Assembly: GCF_004348425.1 (NCBI RefSeq)
Contig: NZ_SMKK01000012.1
Span: 1-64,000 of the forward strand
DNA length: 64,000 nt
Source of the DNA: Actinomadura sp. 7K507
GTDB lineage: Bacteria; Actinomycetota; Actinomycetes; Streptosporangiales; Streptosporangiaceae
Direction of reading: 5' to 3'
The translations under genes were made by a program, and so were the position numbers. The notes beneath the pieces were generated by a model. That model did not search any database. It saw only the letters and a list, made by a program, of their open reading frames with translations, and was not told the DNA's origin. This document shows positions 8,789-17,645 of this stretch, one piece after another; the first letter of the stretch is position 1; the number at the start of each line of letters is the position of its first letter.

Positions 8789-9460
8789 GTGTTCTACACG
8801 TTCATGACGCGCGTGGTGCGTCCGATCCTCTGGCTGCTTTTCCGTCCGCGGGTCGTGGGCGGGGAGAACGTGCCGAGCTACGGGCCGCTCATCGTGGCGA
8901 GCAACCACCTGTCGTTCATCGACAGCTTCATCATCCCCTTGGCGGTGCCGCGTCCGGTCACCTACATCGCCAAGGCGGACTACTTCGAGGGCGGCGGCAT
9001 CAAGAAGCGCTTCGTCCGCTGGTTCCTCACCAACCTGGGCCACGTCCCGGTCCGGCGCGGCGCCCGGCGCGCCGCGATGGGCGCGCTGGAGCAGGCCGCC
9101 GAGGTCCTCGACCACGCCGGCGCGTTCGCGATCTACCCGGAGGGCACCCGCTCCCCGGACGGGCGGCTCTACCGCGGCCGCACCGGCGTCGGCTGGCTGG
9201 CCCTGGAGAGCGGCGCCCGCGTCCTGCCCGTCGCGCTGGAGGGCACCGAGAAGATCCAGCCGATCGGCGCGTCCATGCCGCGCGTGTTCGGCCCCCGTCC
9301 CACCGTGCGGATCGGGCCCCCGATGGACTTCTCCCACTACCGCGACCTGCCGCCCGCCAAGGCCCGCCGCGCCATCGCCGACGAGATCGTCGAGACGATC
9401 CAGAAGATGTCCGGCCAGGAGTACGCGGAGGAGTACAACGACCGCGCCGGAGAAGCCTGA
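8789..9460 (+). CDS. plsC: 1-acyl-sn-glycerol-3-phosphate acyltransferase family protein
   Basis: Membrane-associated acyltransferase (about 223 aa from this start) that would acylate lysophosphatidic acid in phospholipid synthesis. Motifs: SNHLSFIDS (the NHxxxxD catalytic box), VPVRRG, YPEGTRSPDG (acyl-acceptor site) and PVALEGT. I chose GTG 8789 because AGGAGG lies at 8779-8784 and homologues commonly begin near FYTFMTRVVRP. The alternative ATG 8648 adds 47 residues with weak coding bias and follows directly on the palindrome. Confidence 0.9.
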   Translation: MFYTFMTRVVRPILWLLFRPRVVGGENVPSYGPLIVASNHLSFIDSFIIPLAVPRPVTYIAKADYFEGGGIKKRFVRWFLTNLGHVPVRRGARRAAMGALEQAAEVLDHAGAFAIYPEGTRSPDGRLYRGRTGVGWLALESGARVLPVALEGTEKIQPIGASMPRVFGPRPTVRIGPPMDFSHYRDLPPAKARRAIADEIVETIQKMSGQEYAEEYNDRAGEA

Positions 9461-9557
9461 CCGTCCCGCCTGAGGGACGCCCCCGGAACGGCCCGGTTCG
9501 CCCGGAACGCGTGTCGTCCCGGGCGGCCCGCACCCTCCGCGCCGTAGGGTCACGGCC

Positions 9558-10253
9558 ATGGCGCACAGGCTCCTCCCGATCGTCCTGATGTCGGCGGCCG
9601 CGGCGGTGTCCGCGTGCGGCGGCGGCGGGGAAAGCGCGCGCCCCGTCCACGGCACCGCCCCCGCCGAGGTCGCGGGCGTCGGCTACACCTCCGACCAGCT
9701 CGCCCAGGCGCTCCTCGCCGAGCTGCCCGGCTACCAGAAGGCCGGAGAGCCCGATTCGGGCTCCTACGGCACGCTCAAGGCCATCCAGAACGCCGCCAGG
9801 CTCCAGCGGCAGGCGGTCCTGGACAAGCCCCGCTGCGGGACGGGCCGTCCCGGCGGCGGCACCGTGCCCGCCGACGTTCCCGCGGCCCTGGTCACGTTCG
9901 CCAAGCAGGGCCAGACCGTCACCCAGACCATGATGGGCATGTCCGCCGCCGACGCCGAGAAGCAGGTGGACGCCCGCGTCCCCGCCGGCTGCCTGAGGTT
10001 CCGCACCAAGGTCGGCTCCCAGTGGTCGGAGCACCGCGTGGCGGAGGAGCCCAGGGGCGCGATCGGCGAGGGCTCCCGCACCGTCGGCGTCGTCACCACC
10101 AGCGGCGACACCCGAACCCGCACCTGGTACGTGGTCTTCCGCGGCCGCCACTACCTCACCACGATCACCGTCTTCGGCCCCAAAGCCACCCGGACCGAAG
10201 CCGAGAACCTGGCCCGCCGCTCCTTGACCCAAGCCGCCCGCATCCTCCCGTAG
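9558..10253 (+). CDS. Secreted lipoprotein of unknown function
   Basis: Hypothetical lipoprotein, 231 aa. The signal peptide ends with lipobox VSAC, followed by a Gly-rich tether. The mature part has two Cys residues (CGTGRP and GCLRF) that could form a disulfide, and a beta-rich C-terminus (RTWYVVFRGRHYLTTITVFG). I do not recognise a catalytic motif. The start is supported by TAGGGT ending 7 nt before ATG, implying a leaderless mRNA. Confidence 0.8.
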   Translation: MAHRLLPIVLMSAAAAVSACGGGGESARPVHGTAPAEVAGVGYTSDQLAQALLAELPGYQKAGEPDSGSYGTLKAIQNAARLQRQAVLDKPRCGTGRPGGGTVPADVPAALVTFAKQGQTVTQTMMGMSAADAEKQVDARVPAGCLRFRTKVGSQWSEHRVAEEPRGAIGEGSRTVGVVTTSGDTRTRTWYVVFRGRHYLTTITVFGPKATRTEAENLARRSLTQAARILP

Positions 10254-10306
10254 TCATTGACCGGGCGGTGCGAGGGCGGGGGTGCAAGGGATAGCGTTCG
10301 CTTTGC

Positions 10307-10552
10307 GTGCGGAGAGTGGCTCCGGGCGGATTGGACCAGCTGGGGGTGTGCTTGATCGGCAGGGAGGGGCGAGTCACCGGCAAGATCGGGCCTGGGCTCG
10401 TCGGGGAGGTGATGATCCCGATCCGCGGTGGGGTCGAGGCGTTCTACGCCCACCCCGTGGATCCTCGCGAGGAGTTCGCCGTCGGGACGATCGTCGTGGT
10501 GATCGAGCATCAGCCGCCCCGGACCGTCTATGTGGCGGCGGCGTTCGGTTAA
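10307..10552 (+). CDS. NfeD-like OB-fold protein
   Basis: Small 81-aa protein resembling the soluble C-terminal OB domain of NfeD (segments LIGREGRVTGKIGPGLVGEVMI and GTIVVVIEHQPPRTVYV). It has no membrane segment, so it is a minimal cytosolic form. NfeD proteins are typically encoded beside SPFH/flotillin genes and stabilise or scaffold them; the flotillin gene starts 98 nt downstream. GTG 10307 lies 9 nt after TAGCGT; other in-frame GTG codons nearby make the exact start uncertain. Confidence 0.7.
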   Translation: MRRVAPGGLDQLGVCLIGREGRVTGKIGPGLVGEVMIPIRGGVEAFYAHPVDPREEFAVGTIVVVIEHQPPRTVYVAAAFG

Positions 10553-10574
10553 TGATGGACTGAACCGAATACCC

Positions 10575-10597
10575 GTTTCCCGCGTCTACTGGGAAAC
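10575..10597. promoter_or_regulatory. Inverted repeat between nfeD-like and flotillin genes
   Basis: GTTTCCC and GGGAAAC arms separated by 9 bp, centred about 65 bp before the flotillin start. It could be an operator or an mRNA hairpin separating expression of the two genes. Confidence 0.35.
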
Positions 10598-10650
10598 TCC
10601 GCGGCACGCGCCTCCCGAGGTCGGCCGCCCACAAATGAAGAGGAGGTCGC

Positions 10651-12000
10651 ATGTCCGTGCTCGCCGTAGCGATCGCAGCCGTCGTCGCAATCATCGTATT
10701 GATCATCTTGTTCAAGCTGGTCTGGCGCGTCGCCGAGCCGAACGAGGCGCTGATCATCTCCGGCCTCGGCGCCAAGTCCAAGCCGGTGAGCGGCATGGAC
10801 AGCCTCGGATTCAAGATAGTGACGGGCAAGGGCACCGCCGTCCTGCCCGGCTTCCAGGTCTCCCGGCGGCTGCGGCTCGACAGCCGGGCCGCCAACCTCG
10901 AGGTCAACTGCGTGACCCAGCAGGGGATCCCGGTCGCGGTCCGCGGCGTGGTCATCTACAAGGTCGGCGACGACCTGGTCTCGATCGCCAACGCGGCGCG
11001 GCGCTTCCTGGAGCAGCAGGCCTCCATGGACGGCGCGATCCACGAGCTGTTCACCGGCCACCTGCGCTCGATCATCGGCAACCTCACCGTCGAGGACCTC
11101 ATCCTCAACCGCGAGCGTCTCACCAGCGAGACCCGCATCTCCGCCGCCGACGAGATGAGCAAGCTGGGCCTGGTCGTCGACTCGCTGCAGATCCAGGAGA
11201 TCGACGACGAGACCGACTACATCACCAACCTCGGCCGCCCGCACGCCGCCAAGGTCGCCTCCTCCGCCCGCATCGCCGAGGCCGAGCGCAACCAGGAGGC
11301 CACCGAGCGCGAGCAGGAGACCGAGCGGCAGAACGCCGCGGTCATCCGGGACACCGAGATGAAGAAGGCCGAGTACGAGGGCCAGGTGCAGCAGGCCGCG
11401 CAGCAGGCCCGCCAGGAGGTCATCCTCAAGGAGACCCGCAACGCCGAACTGGAGGCCGAGCGGACCGAGAAGCGGCTCGAGAGCGAGGTCCGCAGGCCCG
11501 CGGACGCCAAGGCGTACGAGCAGATCAAGCTGGCCGAGGCCGAGCGCGACGAGCGCATCTCCTACGCGCAGGCCGCGGCGACCGAGGTCCAGCTGAAGGC
11601 GGAGCGCGAGTCCGAGGCCATCCGGCTCCTCGGTGAGGCCGAGGCCGACGCGACCCGCCAGAAGGGCCTCGCCGAGGCCGAGGCGATCAAGGCCCGCGCG
11701 GTCGCGCTGGCCGAGAACACCGACGCCGTCATCGCCCAGCAGCTCGCCGAGCAGTGGCCGCAGATCGTCGAGGCCGGTGCGGGCGTGTTCGGCAACGTCG
11801 ACAACATGGTCGTGCTCAACGGCGCCGAGGGCGTCGAGGACATGCTGGCCAAGGCGCTCACGCTCGGCGGCACCGGCCTCGGCGTCGCCCGCCAGCTGCT
11901 CGGCAACATGAACGTCCAGAACGGCCACGGCACCGGCTCCAACGGTTCGGCCCCCGCGGCCGCCCCGACCGTCCCTGTCGAGGGCCCCAAGGAGGACTGA
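10651..12000 (+). CDS. floT: Flotillin-like SPFH/Band 7 protein
   Basis: Membrane scaffold of 449 aa. An N-terminal hydrophobic segment (about 3-25) is followed by an SPFH domain (about 30-200). A long Ala/Glu/Arg/Gln-rich coiled coil (about 205-345) with EAER/EAE heptads follows, then a C-terminal oligomerisation region with VEDMLAKALTLGG. Bacterial flotillins form membrane microdomains organising signalling and fluidity. ATG 10651 has GAGGAGG upstream. The upstream NfeD-like gene and the strong terminator at 12017 define a two-gene unit. Confidence 0.93.
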   Translation: MSVLAVAIAAVVAIIVLIILFKLVWRVAEPNEALIISGLGAKSKPVSGMDSLGFKIVTGKGTAVLPGFQVSRRLRLDSRAANLEVNCVTQQGIPVAVRGVVIYKVGDDLVSIANAARRFLEQQASMDGAIHELFTGHLRSIIGNLTVEDLILNRERLTSETRISAADEMSKLGLVVDSLQIQEIDDETDYITNLGRPHAAKVASSARIAEAERNQEATEREQETERQNAAVIRDTEMKKAEYEGQVQQAAQQARQEVILKETRNAELEAERTEKRLESEVRRPADAKAYEQIKLAEAERDERISYAQAAATEVQLKAERESEAIRLLGEAEADATRQKGLAEAEAIKARAVALAENTDAVIAQQLAEQWPQIVEAGAGVFGNVDNMVVLNGAEGVEDMLAKALTLGGTGLGVARQLLGNMNVQNGHGTGSNGSAPAAAPTVPVEGPKED

Positions 12001-12016
12001 CACCCCGCGGAAAGCG

Positions 12017-12043
12017 AGGCCCGGCCGGATTCCGGCCGGGCCT
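12017..12043 (+). terminator. Strong intrinsic-type terminator after flotillin
   Basis: A perfect 12-bp stem (AGGCCCGGCCGG / CCGGCCGGGCCT) with a 3-nt loop, 17 nt after the flotillin stop. The downstream T-tract is weak, as is usual in high-GC actinomycetes. Confidence 0.8.
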
Positions 12044-12113
12044 TCGTGATCTTTGGGGACGGTGTGGCCGGTACGGGCGCTAACGGTGGGTGACTCGGGT
12101 TAGGTTCGTTCCC

Positions 12114-12809
12114 ATGCCCGTCCCGCGCCTCGCCGTTTCCGTCGATCTCGTCGTGCTGACCGTGCGGGAGCAGCGCCTGTGCGCGCTGCGGTGGCGGCGT
12201 GACCGGCCGCCGTACGACGGGGCGTGGTCGCTGCCCGGCGGGTTCATCCAGCTCGACGAGGACCTGCCCGCCGCCGCGTCCCGGTTGATGGCGGAGCGGG
12301 CGGGGCTCGCGGACGTGCGGATCCACCTCGAACAGCTCGCCACCTACGGGTATCCCGACCGTGACCCGCGGCAGCGCGTGGTCAGCGTCGCGTATCTGGG
12401 GCTGGCGCCCGACCTGCCCGCGTCCAGCCGCGCTCAGGTGCTGTGGACGGCCGTGGACGACCTCGTCCACCAGGACCGGGCCGCGTTCGACCACCGGCGG
12501 ATCCTGTGCGACGGGATGGAGCGGGCGCGGGCCAAGCTGGAGTACACCTCGCTGGCCGCCGCGTTCTGCCCGTCCGAGTTCACCGTCGCGGAGCTGCGCC
12601 GCGTCTACGAGATCGTGTGGGGGACGAGCCTGGACCCGCGCAACTTCCACCGGAAGGTCACCGGCGCCGACCGCTTCCTCATCCCGACCGAGCGGACGAC
12701 GACGCGCGACGGCGGCCGTCCGGCGCGGCTGTACCGGCGCGGCGACGCCCAGCAGCTGCGCCCGCCGATGCTGCGCCCGCGCGCTTCCGCCTACCTTGAG
12801 CAGGGGTGA
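12114..12809 (+). CDS. NUDIX hydrolase-like transcriptional regulator (NrtR-like architecture)
   Basis: Protein of 231 aa with an N-terminal NUDIX fold (about 5-135) and a C-terminal winged helix (about 150-225). This is the NrtR arrangement, in which the NUDIX domain senses ADP-ribose or a related nucleotide and the winged helix binds DNA of NAD-metabolism genes. The NUDIX box is GGFIQLDEDLPAAASRLMAERAGL. The catalytic REUXEE glutamates are largely replaced (ASRLMAERAG), which suggests ligand sensing rather than hydrolysis. Winged-helix motifs include FTVAELRRVYEIVWG. TAGGTT lies 7 nt before ATG 12114 (leaderless). No NAD genes are adjacent. Confidence 0.82.
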   Translation: MPVPRLAVSVDLVVLTVREQRLCALRWRRDRPPYDGAWSLPGGFIQLDEDLPAAASRLMAERAGLADVRIHLEQLATYGYPDRDPRQRVVSVAYLGLAPDLPASSRAQVLWTAVDDLVHQDRAAFDHRRILCDGMERARAKLEYTSLAAAFCPSEFTVAELRRVYEIVWGTSLDPRNFHRKVTGADRFLIPTERTTTRDGGRPARLYRRGDAQQLRPPMLRPRASAYLEQG

Positions 12810-12848
12810 TTTCGTGGTGTCGCGGGACGGTTGCTAGTTTCGCACGCT

Positions 12849-13130
12849 ATGGACGGTGACTCGCCCGAAGCCCTCGGTCTGCTCGTGCGGGACATCGGGG
12901 AGGCCGGTGTCGCGGAGATGGCCGGTTCCCCGGGTCTCGCGGCGGCCGTCGACCAGCACGTGGCCAGCCTCAGGGAGGAGCTGGGCACGCCCGGCGAGCA
13001 GGAGCTGATGGGCTACCTGCGCAGATTCGCCGAGGACGCCTTCAGGCGGGGCTGGTGGCCGGACAACACCCAGGACTGGGAGTTCGTCCGCATCGTGGCG
13101 GTCTGCTGGATGATGCGGCGCACCGCGTAA
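12849..13130 (+). CDS. Small hypothetical protein
   Basis: A 93-aa acidic, helix-rich protein with no recognised domain. The N-terminal half resembles a small alpha-helical bundle ([16 protein letters not shown]); the C-terminal part is Trp-rich ([24 protein letters not shown]). Coding bias is good. TAGTTT ends 8 nt before ATG 12849, consistent with a leaderless transcript. It lies between the NUDIX regulator and the aminotransferase on the same strand. Confidence 0.65.
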   Translation: MDGDSPEALGLLVRDIGEAGVAEMAGSPGLAAAVDQHVASLREELGTPGEQELMGYLRRFAEDAFRRGWWPDNTQDWEFVRIVAVCWMMRRTA

Positions 13131-13140
13131 CGGCGCACAG

Positions 13141-13170
13141 CAGGACGGCGTACCGCAGGACGGCGTACCG
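13141..13170. repeat. Perfect 15-bp direct repeat upstream of the aminotransferase
   Basis: Two identical adjacent copies of caggacggcgtaccg immediately after the small hypothetical gene. A TAGGCT -10-like box follows at 13189-13194. The repeat may be neutral or an activator site. Confidence 0.7.
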
Positions 13171-13231
13171 CGTGACGAGGGCGCTGCGTAGGCTGGGCCC
13201 ACGTCATCCCTGTGCAACCTGGAGGACAACG

Positions 13232-14311
13232 GTGTCCGAGGCAAACACTCCGCGCTTCCGCTCCGTCCTCGACCGGTTCGTGGCTTACAAGCCCGGCAAG
13301 GTCGTGGTGTCGCCCGAGGGCCGCTCGTTCAAGCTGTCGTCCAACGAGTCGCCGCACGGCCCGTTGCCGTCGGTCGTGGACGCGATCGGCGAGGCGGCGA
13401 GGAACGTCAACCGCTACCCCGACAACAACGCCACCGCGCTGACCGAGGCGATCGCGTCGTTCTGCGGCGTCCCCGCCGACCATGTCGCGGTGGGCTGCGG
13501 CTCGGTCGGCGTGACCCAGATGCTCCTGGAGGCCGTCGCGGAGCCGGGCGCCGAGGTGGTGTACGCGTGGCGGTCGTTCGAGGCGTACCCGCTATTGGTG
13601 TCGCTGTCGGGCGCGACGGCCGTCCAGGTGCCGCTGCGGGACGAGACCCACGACCTGGCCGCGATGGCCGACGCGATCACCGAGAGGACGCGGGTGGTCT
13701 TCGTCTGCAACCCGAACAACCCGACGGGCACGGTCGTCCGCCGCGCGGAGCTGGAGGCGTTCCTGGACCGCGTCCCCGCCGACTGCCTGGTCGTCCTGGA
13801 CGAGGCGTACCGCGAGTACATCCGCGACGACGAGGTCCCCGACGGCCTCACCCTCTACGGCGACCGCCCGAACCTGGCGATCCTGCGGACGTTCTCCAAG
13901 GCCTACGGGCTCGCCGGTCTGCGCATCGGGTTCCTCGTCGCGCACCCGCTGGTGGCCGGCGCGATTCGCAAGACTTTCCTGCCCTTCAGCGTGAACTCCG
14001 TCGCGCAGGCGGCGGGCGTCGCGTCCCTGGAGGCGACCGATGAGCTGCTGGAACGCGTCGAGGGGACGGTCAAGGAACGCGACCGCGTCCGCGGCGCGCT
14101 GCTCGCCGACGGCTGGACGGTCCCGCCGACCGAGGCCAACTTCGTCTGGCTGCGCCTCGGCGCCCGGACGATGGAGTTCTCCGAGGCGTGCGACGCCCAG
14201 GGCGTGAGCGTCCGCCCCTTCGACGGCGAAGGCGTCCGCATCTCCATCGGCTCCACCGAGGAGAACGACGCCCTCCTAGCCATAGCCAGGAACTTCCCCC
14301 ACCGCAACTGA
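13232..14311 (+). CDS. Pat/HisC-type aminotransferase
   Basis: PLP-dependent class I/II aminotransferase of 359 aa. Motifs: SSNESPHGP near the N-terminus, NPNNPTG, DEAYREY and the PLP-lysine segment [13 protein letters not shown]. Length and motifs fit histidinol-phosphate aminotransferase HisC or the aromatic paralogue Pat. No his genes are nearby, which favours a stand-alone aromatic or broad-specificity enzyme. GTG 13232 is chosen because GGAGG lies 7 nt upstream; a longer open frame extends through the repeat region and is unlikely to be translated. Confidence 0.88.
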   Translation: MSEANTPRFRSVLDRFVAYKPGKVVVSPEGRSFKLSSNESPHGPLPSVVDAIGEAARNVNRYPDNNATALTEAIASFCGVPADHVAVGCGSVGVTQMLLEAVAEPGAEVVYAWRSFEAYPLLVSLSGATAVQVPLRDETHDLAAMADAITERTRVVFVCNPNNPTGTVVRRAELEAFLDRVPADCLVVLDEAYREYIRDDEVPDGLTLYGDRPNLAILRTFSKAYGLAGLRIGFLVAHPLVAGAIRKTFLPFSVNSVAQAAGVASLEATDELLERVEGTVKERDRVRGALLADGWTVPPTEANFVWLRLGARTMEFSEACDAQGVSVRPFDGEGVRISIGSTEENDALLAIARNFPHRN

Positions 14312-14368
14312 GGCCGCGCCCGCCGCCCCTGAATCTGTGCGTCCAGGGGCGGCACTGCCGCTCTCTCG

Positions 14369-15700
14369 TCAGCTGGTTTTGGCCGTCGGGCCTAGTTTTT
14401 CGACGATCAGGCGGTAGAGCTGTCTCGGGCGGCCCGGCTGCGGGGTGCGGTTCGGGGGGAGGGGCCAGGCCAGGCCTTCCTCCACGAGGGTGCGCAGGAG
14501 GCGGCGGGCGGTGCGGGGGGTGACGCCTAGCATCTTGCCGGCGTTCTCCGCGTCGACGATCAGTGGCTGCTCCTGGTCGCCGAGCTTGTCGGCCAGGCGC
14601 GCGAGGATCTCCAGGCCCTTGGGCTTGGGCTGCGGCGGCGTCCGCGGCGGGGTGCGCGGCGCGGGGACGAGGGCCCGGCCGTCGCGGTCCAGGGCGAAGC
14701 CCTGGGCGCGCTGGGAACTCTGCGAGCGGGCCAGCGCGGCGCGGGCGTGGTTCTCCGCCTCGTGCGCCGTGCGGCCCATGCCGATGCCGACCTCGATCGC
14801 GAGGCCGAGTTCCTCGCGGACCCGCTCGACGAACGGCGGTGTCCGGAACCCCTCGGTGGACGCGGTGACCGAGCCGCGCGTCGCGATGACGAGGTAGCTG
14901 TGGTCGTCCAGGGGCCATACGGACGCGTTCATCCGGTGCGCCTCCTGCAGCAGCACCCGGTGCAGCGCGAGCTTCAGCTCGTCCCGCCAGTAGCGCGGGG
15001 TGACGCGGCGGGGCGTCTCGCGCAGCGTCGGCACGTCCACCAGGACCACGACGAGCTGCGACTCCTCCAGCCGGTGGTGCGCGCCGAGCAGCGCCGCCGT
15101 CTGGAGGGAGCTGCGGATCGCCGCGCCGGTCGGGCGGACCCGCAGCGTCGGCACGCCGGCCATCTCCATCCGTTCGGCGGTGGCGTGCACGCAGGTCATC
15201 GCGACCGTGGTGGCGCCGCGGCGCCACAGCCGCTCGTGGAAGGCGGCGAGCGTGCCGGGGCCCGCGGCCTCCTCGCGCAGGTGCACCTGCTCGGTGCCGA
15301 GGCTGATCTCTGAGTAGGCCTCCTCGACCTCGGCGCGGCCGAGGACGTCGATGCTGACCCGTGCGGGGTCGAAGCGTTCGTCGAGGGAGGCCCGCAGCAG
15401 CGCGCCCTGAAGGGCGGCGCCGTTCAGCGGGACGTAGGTGGCGGGCATGGTGAGCACGCCGGCCTTGCGTGCGAAGTCGTAGGGGACGGGGCTGGCGAAC
15501 AGGCACACGTCCACGCCCGATCCCAGCCGCACGACCTTGTCGGCGGCCTCCTGTTCGTCTCGGTATGCGGCGGCCACCAGCCGGCTCGGTACCGGCGTGG
15601 GGCCGTGGCCCATCAGCATGACCCGTTCGACCAGGTCATGCGGGCCTACGACGCCGATCGTGAGGTCGGGTGTGACCGACCCCGTCCGTGCGGCCGTCAT
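14369..15700 (-). CDS. Putative sensor/winged-helix transcriptional regulator
   Basis: Protein of 443 aa. An N-terminal region (about 1-190) looks like a receptor or substrate-sensing fold (IGVVGPHDLVERVMLMG...FASPVPYDFARK). A central region (about 225-340) ends in IGMGRTAHEAENHARAAL, resembling the degenerate nucleotide-cyclase/GGDEF-like modules found in several actinobacterial regulators. After a Pro-rich linker a C-terminal winged helix follows (AENAGKMLGVTPRTARRLLRTLVEEG). DNA binding controlled by an unknown ligand is inferred. ATG 15700 gives the most conserved-looking N-terminus; an upstream in-frame start at 15766 is possible. Confidence 0.75.
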   Translation of the reverse strand: MTAARTGSVTPDLTIGVVGPHDLVERVMLMGHGPTPVPSRLVAAAYRDEQEAADKVVRLGSGVDVCLFASPVPYDFARKAGVLTMPATYVPLNGAALQGALLRASLDERFDPARVSIDVLGRAEVEEAYSEISLGTEQVHLREEAAGPGTLAAFHERLWRRGATTVAMTCVHATAERMEMAGVPTLRVRPTGAAIRSSLQTAALLGAHHRLEESQLVVVLVDVPTLRETPRRVTPRYWRDELKLALHRVLLQEAHRMNASVWPLDDHSYLVIATRGSVTASTEGFRTPPFVERVREELGLAIEVGIGMGRTAHEAENHARAALARSQSSQRAQGFALDRDGRALVPAPRTPPRTPPQPKPKGLEILARLADKLGDQEQPLIVDAENAGKMLGVTPRTARRLLRTLVEEGLAWPLPPNRTPQPGRPRQLYRLIVEKLGPTAKTS

Positions 15701-16352
15701 AGATGATCGCTCTCTTCCGGTCCATCCTCCCGGCGGGGGTCCGACCCCGACCACGCGTTCGCGCACGCTCCGCCCAACGGTTGACTCATGGCTTGTCGCC
15801 TCTGCCTTCTGACCCCAGCACCGCAGTTCCCGCCCAGACGCGAAATCGAATCAAGAGTGCGGCGAAAAAGTAACCTACGGGACCCCCTGGACAGTAATTT
15901 GTCACCATTCGGCCAGCCTTGATCCTGCATCTTCGGGCGTCCGAAGTTGAAAAACAAGACCCGAAAACACGCGCAGGGGCCTCCCCTGGCGCTGTTGCGC
16001 ACTGGGAAGACCCCTGTGGTGTCCGTTTGGTTTACCTGCGGGCCGTAACTCGTCCGTCCCGATGCCGTGCCGCCGGGAAAGACGAGTGATCCGGTGTTCG
16101 TGGCGCGACACCGCAGCTCAGTGATCTTTTACCGCGTTACGGCCCGGCCCTCGCGGACCGTTCCACGCCTTTATTTCCCAGCTCAGCGGGTTGTCCAGGT
16201 CGGCCTGGGAGTCGGACCATGACAGCGGTCCGTAACTGATCGGTAACGCACTGCCCAACCGATTCACGACGCTGCGTTACAGTGCCCGTCAGGCGTCACT
16301 CCGGAGTTGGTCAGGACAGGGCCACAATCGGCCGATGCGCCCTCTGGGGCGC
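15701..16352. other. 652-bp intergenic region
   Basis: Lies between the divergent-side start of the sensor regulator and the 3' end of murA. It is comparatively AT-rich, holds a small hairpin (CAGGGG/CCCCTG at 15974-15988) and several CGTAAC/GTTACG motifs near 16046, 16134, 16229, 16241 and 16273. No convincing coding sequence, tRNA or rRNA is seen; it may hold regulator binding sites and an unrecognised RNA. Confidence 0.4.
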
Positions 16353-17645
16353 CTAGTCGGCCTCGCGGACGATCTCGGCGCCGAGTTGCGACAGGCGCTC
16401 GGCCGTGTGCGCGTGACCGCGGTCGAGATAGTAGGCCGAGGTGATCGTCGTCTCGCCCTCGGCCGCCAGGCCGGCCAGCACGAGCGCGCTGCCGCAGCGC
16501 AGGTCGTGCGCCTCGACCTCGGCGCCGCGCAGGGCGCGCGGCCCGTTCACCTTCGCGCGGTTGCCGTCCACCTCGATGTCGGCGCCCATCTTGCCGAGCT
16601 CGTCGGCCAGCTTGAACCGCCCGTCGAAGATCCGCTCGTAGACGTAGGACGGGCCCTCGGCCAGGCACGACAGCGCCATGATCGGCGACTGCAGGTCGGT
16701 GGCGAACCCGGGGTACTCGTCGGTGATGACGTTGATCGGACGCAGCGTCCGCTCGCGGCGCACCTGGAGCACCGCGCCCTGCTGGTGGAACTCCACGCCC
16801 ATCTGCTCAAGCTTGTCGGCGGCGACGCCGAGGTGCTCGAGGGTGGCGCCGACGAGGCTGAGGTCGCCGCCGGTGATCGCGGCGGCCATCACGAACACGC
16901 CGGCGTCGATGCGGTCGGGCATCACGGTGTGCTCGACGGCGGTCAGCTCGTCCACGCCCTCGACGGTGACGAACCCGGTGCCGCCGCCGCCGATCTTGGC
17001 GCCCATCGCCTGGAGGATCTTGATGTTGTCCAGGACCTCCGGCTCCAGCGCCGCGTTCTTGATCAACGTGGTGCCCTGCGCCAGCGCCGCAGCCATGATC
17101 AGGTTCTCGGTGCCGGTGTGCGACGGGGTGTCGCAGTAGAGCGTTCCGCCGCGCAGGTCGCCGGCCTTGATGTGGATGATGCCGTCGCCGTTGTCGGCCA
17201 CGTGCTCGGTGACCGTCGCGCCCATCCGCTTGAAGCCGTTGTAGTGGAAGTCCAGGTTGCGGCTGCCGAGGTTGCAGCCGCCGACGCCCTCGATGACCGC
17301 CTCGCCGAGGCGGTGCAGCAGCGCCGGGACGAACAGGAACGAGCCGCGGAACCGGGACGCGATCTCGGCCGGCAGGACCGGGTTGTTCAGCGAGGACGCG
17401 TCGATCACCAGTGTGCGCTCGGTCTCGTGCAGCTCGGCCTTGGCCCCGATGACCCGCGCGAGCTCCACCGCCCGCCGCACGTCCTCGATGATCGGGACGT
17501 TGCGCAGGACGGTCCGTCCCTTGGCGGCCATCAGCGAGGCGCCGATCATCGGCAGGACGGCGTTCTTCGCCCCTTGGACGAAGACGGTGCCGTGCAACTG
17601 CCGGCCGCCGCGCACGCGATAGCGAACCTCGTGGCCCATGCTCAT
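16353..17645 (-). CDS. murA: UDP-N-acetylglucosamine 1-carboxyvinyltransferase
   Basis: Cytosolic enzyme transferring enolpyruvate from PEP to UDP-GlcNAc, first committed step of peptidoglycan synthesis; 430 aa. EPSP-synthase fold with QGAKNAVLPMIG near the N-terminus, GVGGCNLGSR around the PEP-binding Cys, PDRIDAG, and the C-terminal DLRCGSALVLAGLAAEG and DRGHAHTAERL. It has Cys in GGCNLG, unlike mycobacterial MurA, which has Asp there. It may be the divergent paralogue found beside a canonical MurA in some actinomycetes. ATG 17645 is chosen for AAGGAG 9 nt upstream. Confidence 0.9.
   Translation of the reverse strand: MSMGHEVRYRVRGGRQLHGTVFVQGAKNAVLPMIGASLMAAKGRTVLRNVPIIEDVRRAVELARVIGAKAELHETERTLVIDASSLNNPVLPAEIASRFRGSFLFVPALLHRLGEAVIEGVGGCNLGSRNLDFHYNGFKRMGATVTEHVADNGDGIIHIKAGDLRGGTLYCDTPSHTGTENLIMAAALAQGTTLIKNAALEPEVLDNIKILQAMGAKIGGGGTGFVTVEGVDELTAVEHTVMPDRIDAGVFVMAAAITGGDLSLVGATLEHLGVAADKLEQMGVEFHQQGAVLQVRRERTLRPINVITDEYPGFATDLQSPIMALSCLAEGPSYVYERIFDGRFKLADELGKMGADIEVDGNRAKVNGPRALRGAEVEAHDLRCGSALVLAGLAAEGETTITSAYYLDRGHAHTAERLSQLGAEIVREAD

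Noticed and set aside
15788-15910. Short ATG ORF in the 652-bp spacer
   Set aside because: No Shine-Dalgarno or leaderless -10, poor codon bias and no recognisable product.
15974-15988. Terminator hairpin in the 652-bp spacer
   Set aside because: Only a 6-bp stem with no T-tract and not placed directly after a gene.
15701-16352. rRNA or tRNA genes downstream of murA
   Set aside because: rrn operons follow murA in mycobacteria, but no conserved rRNA or tRNA sequence or cloverleaf was found here.
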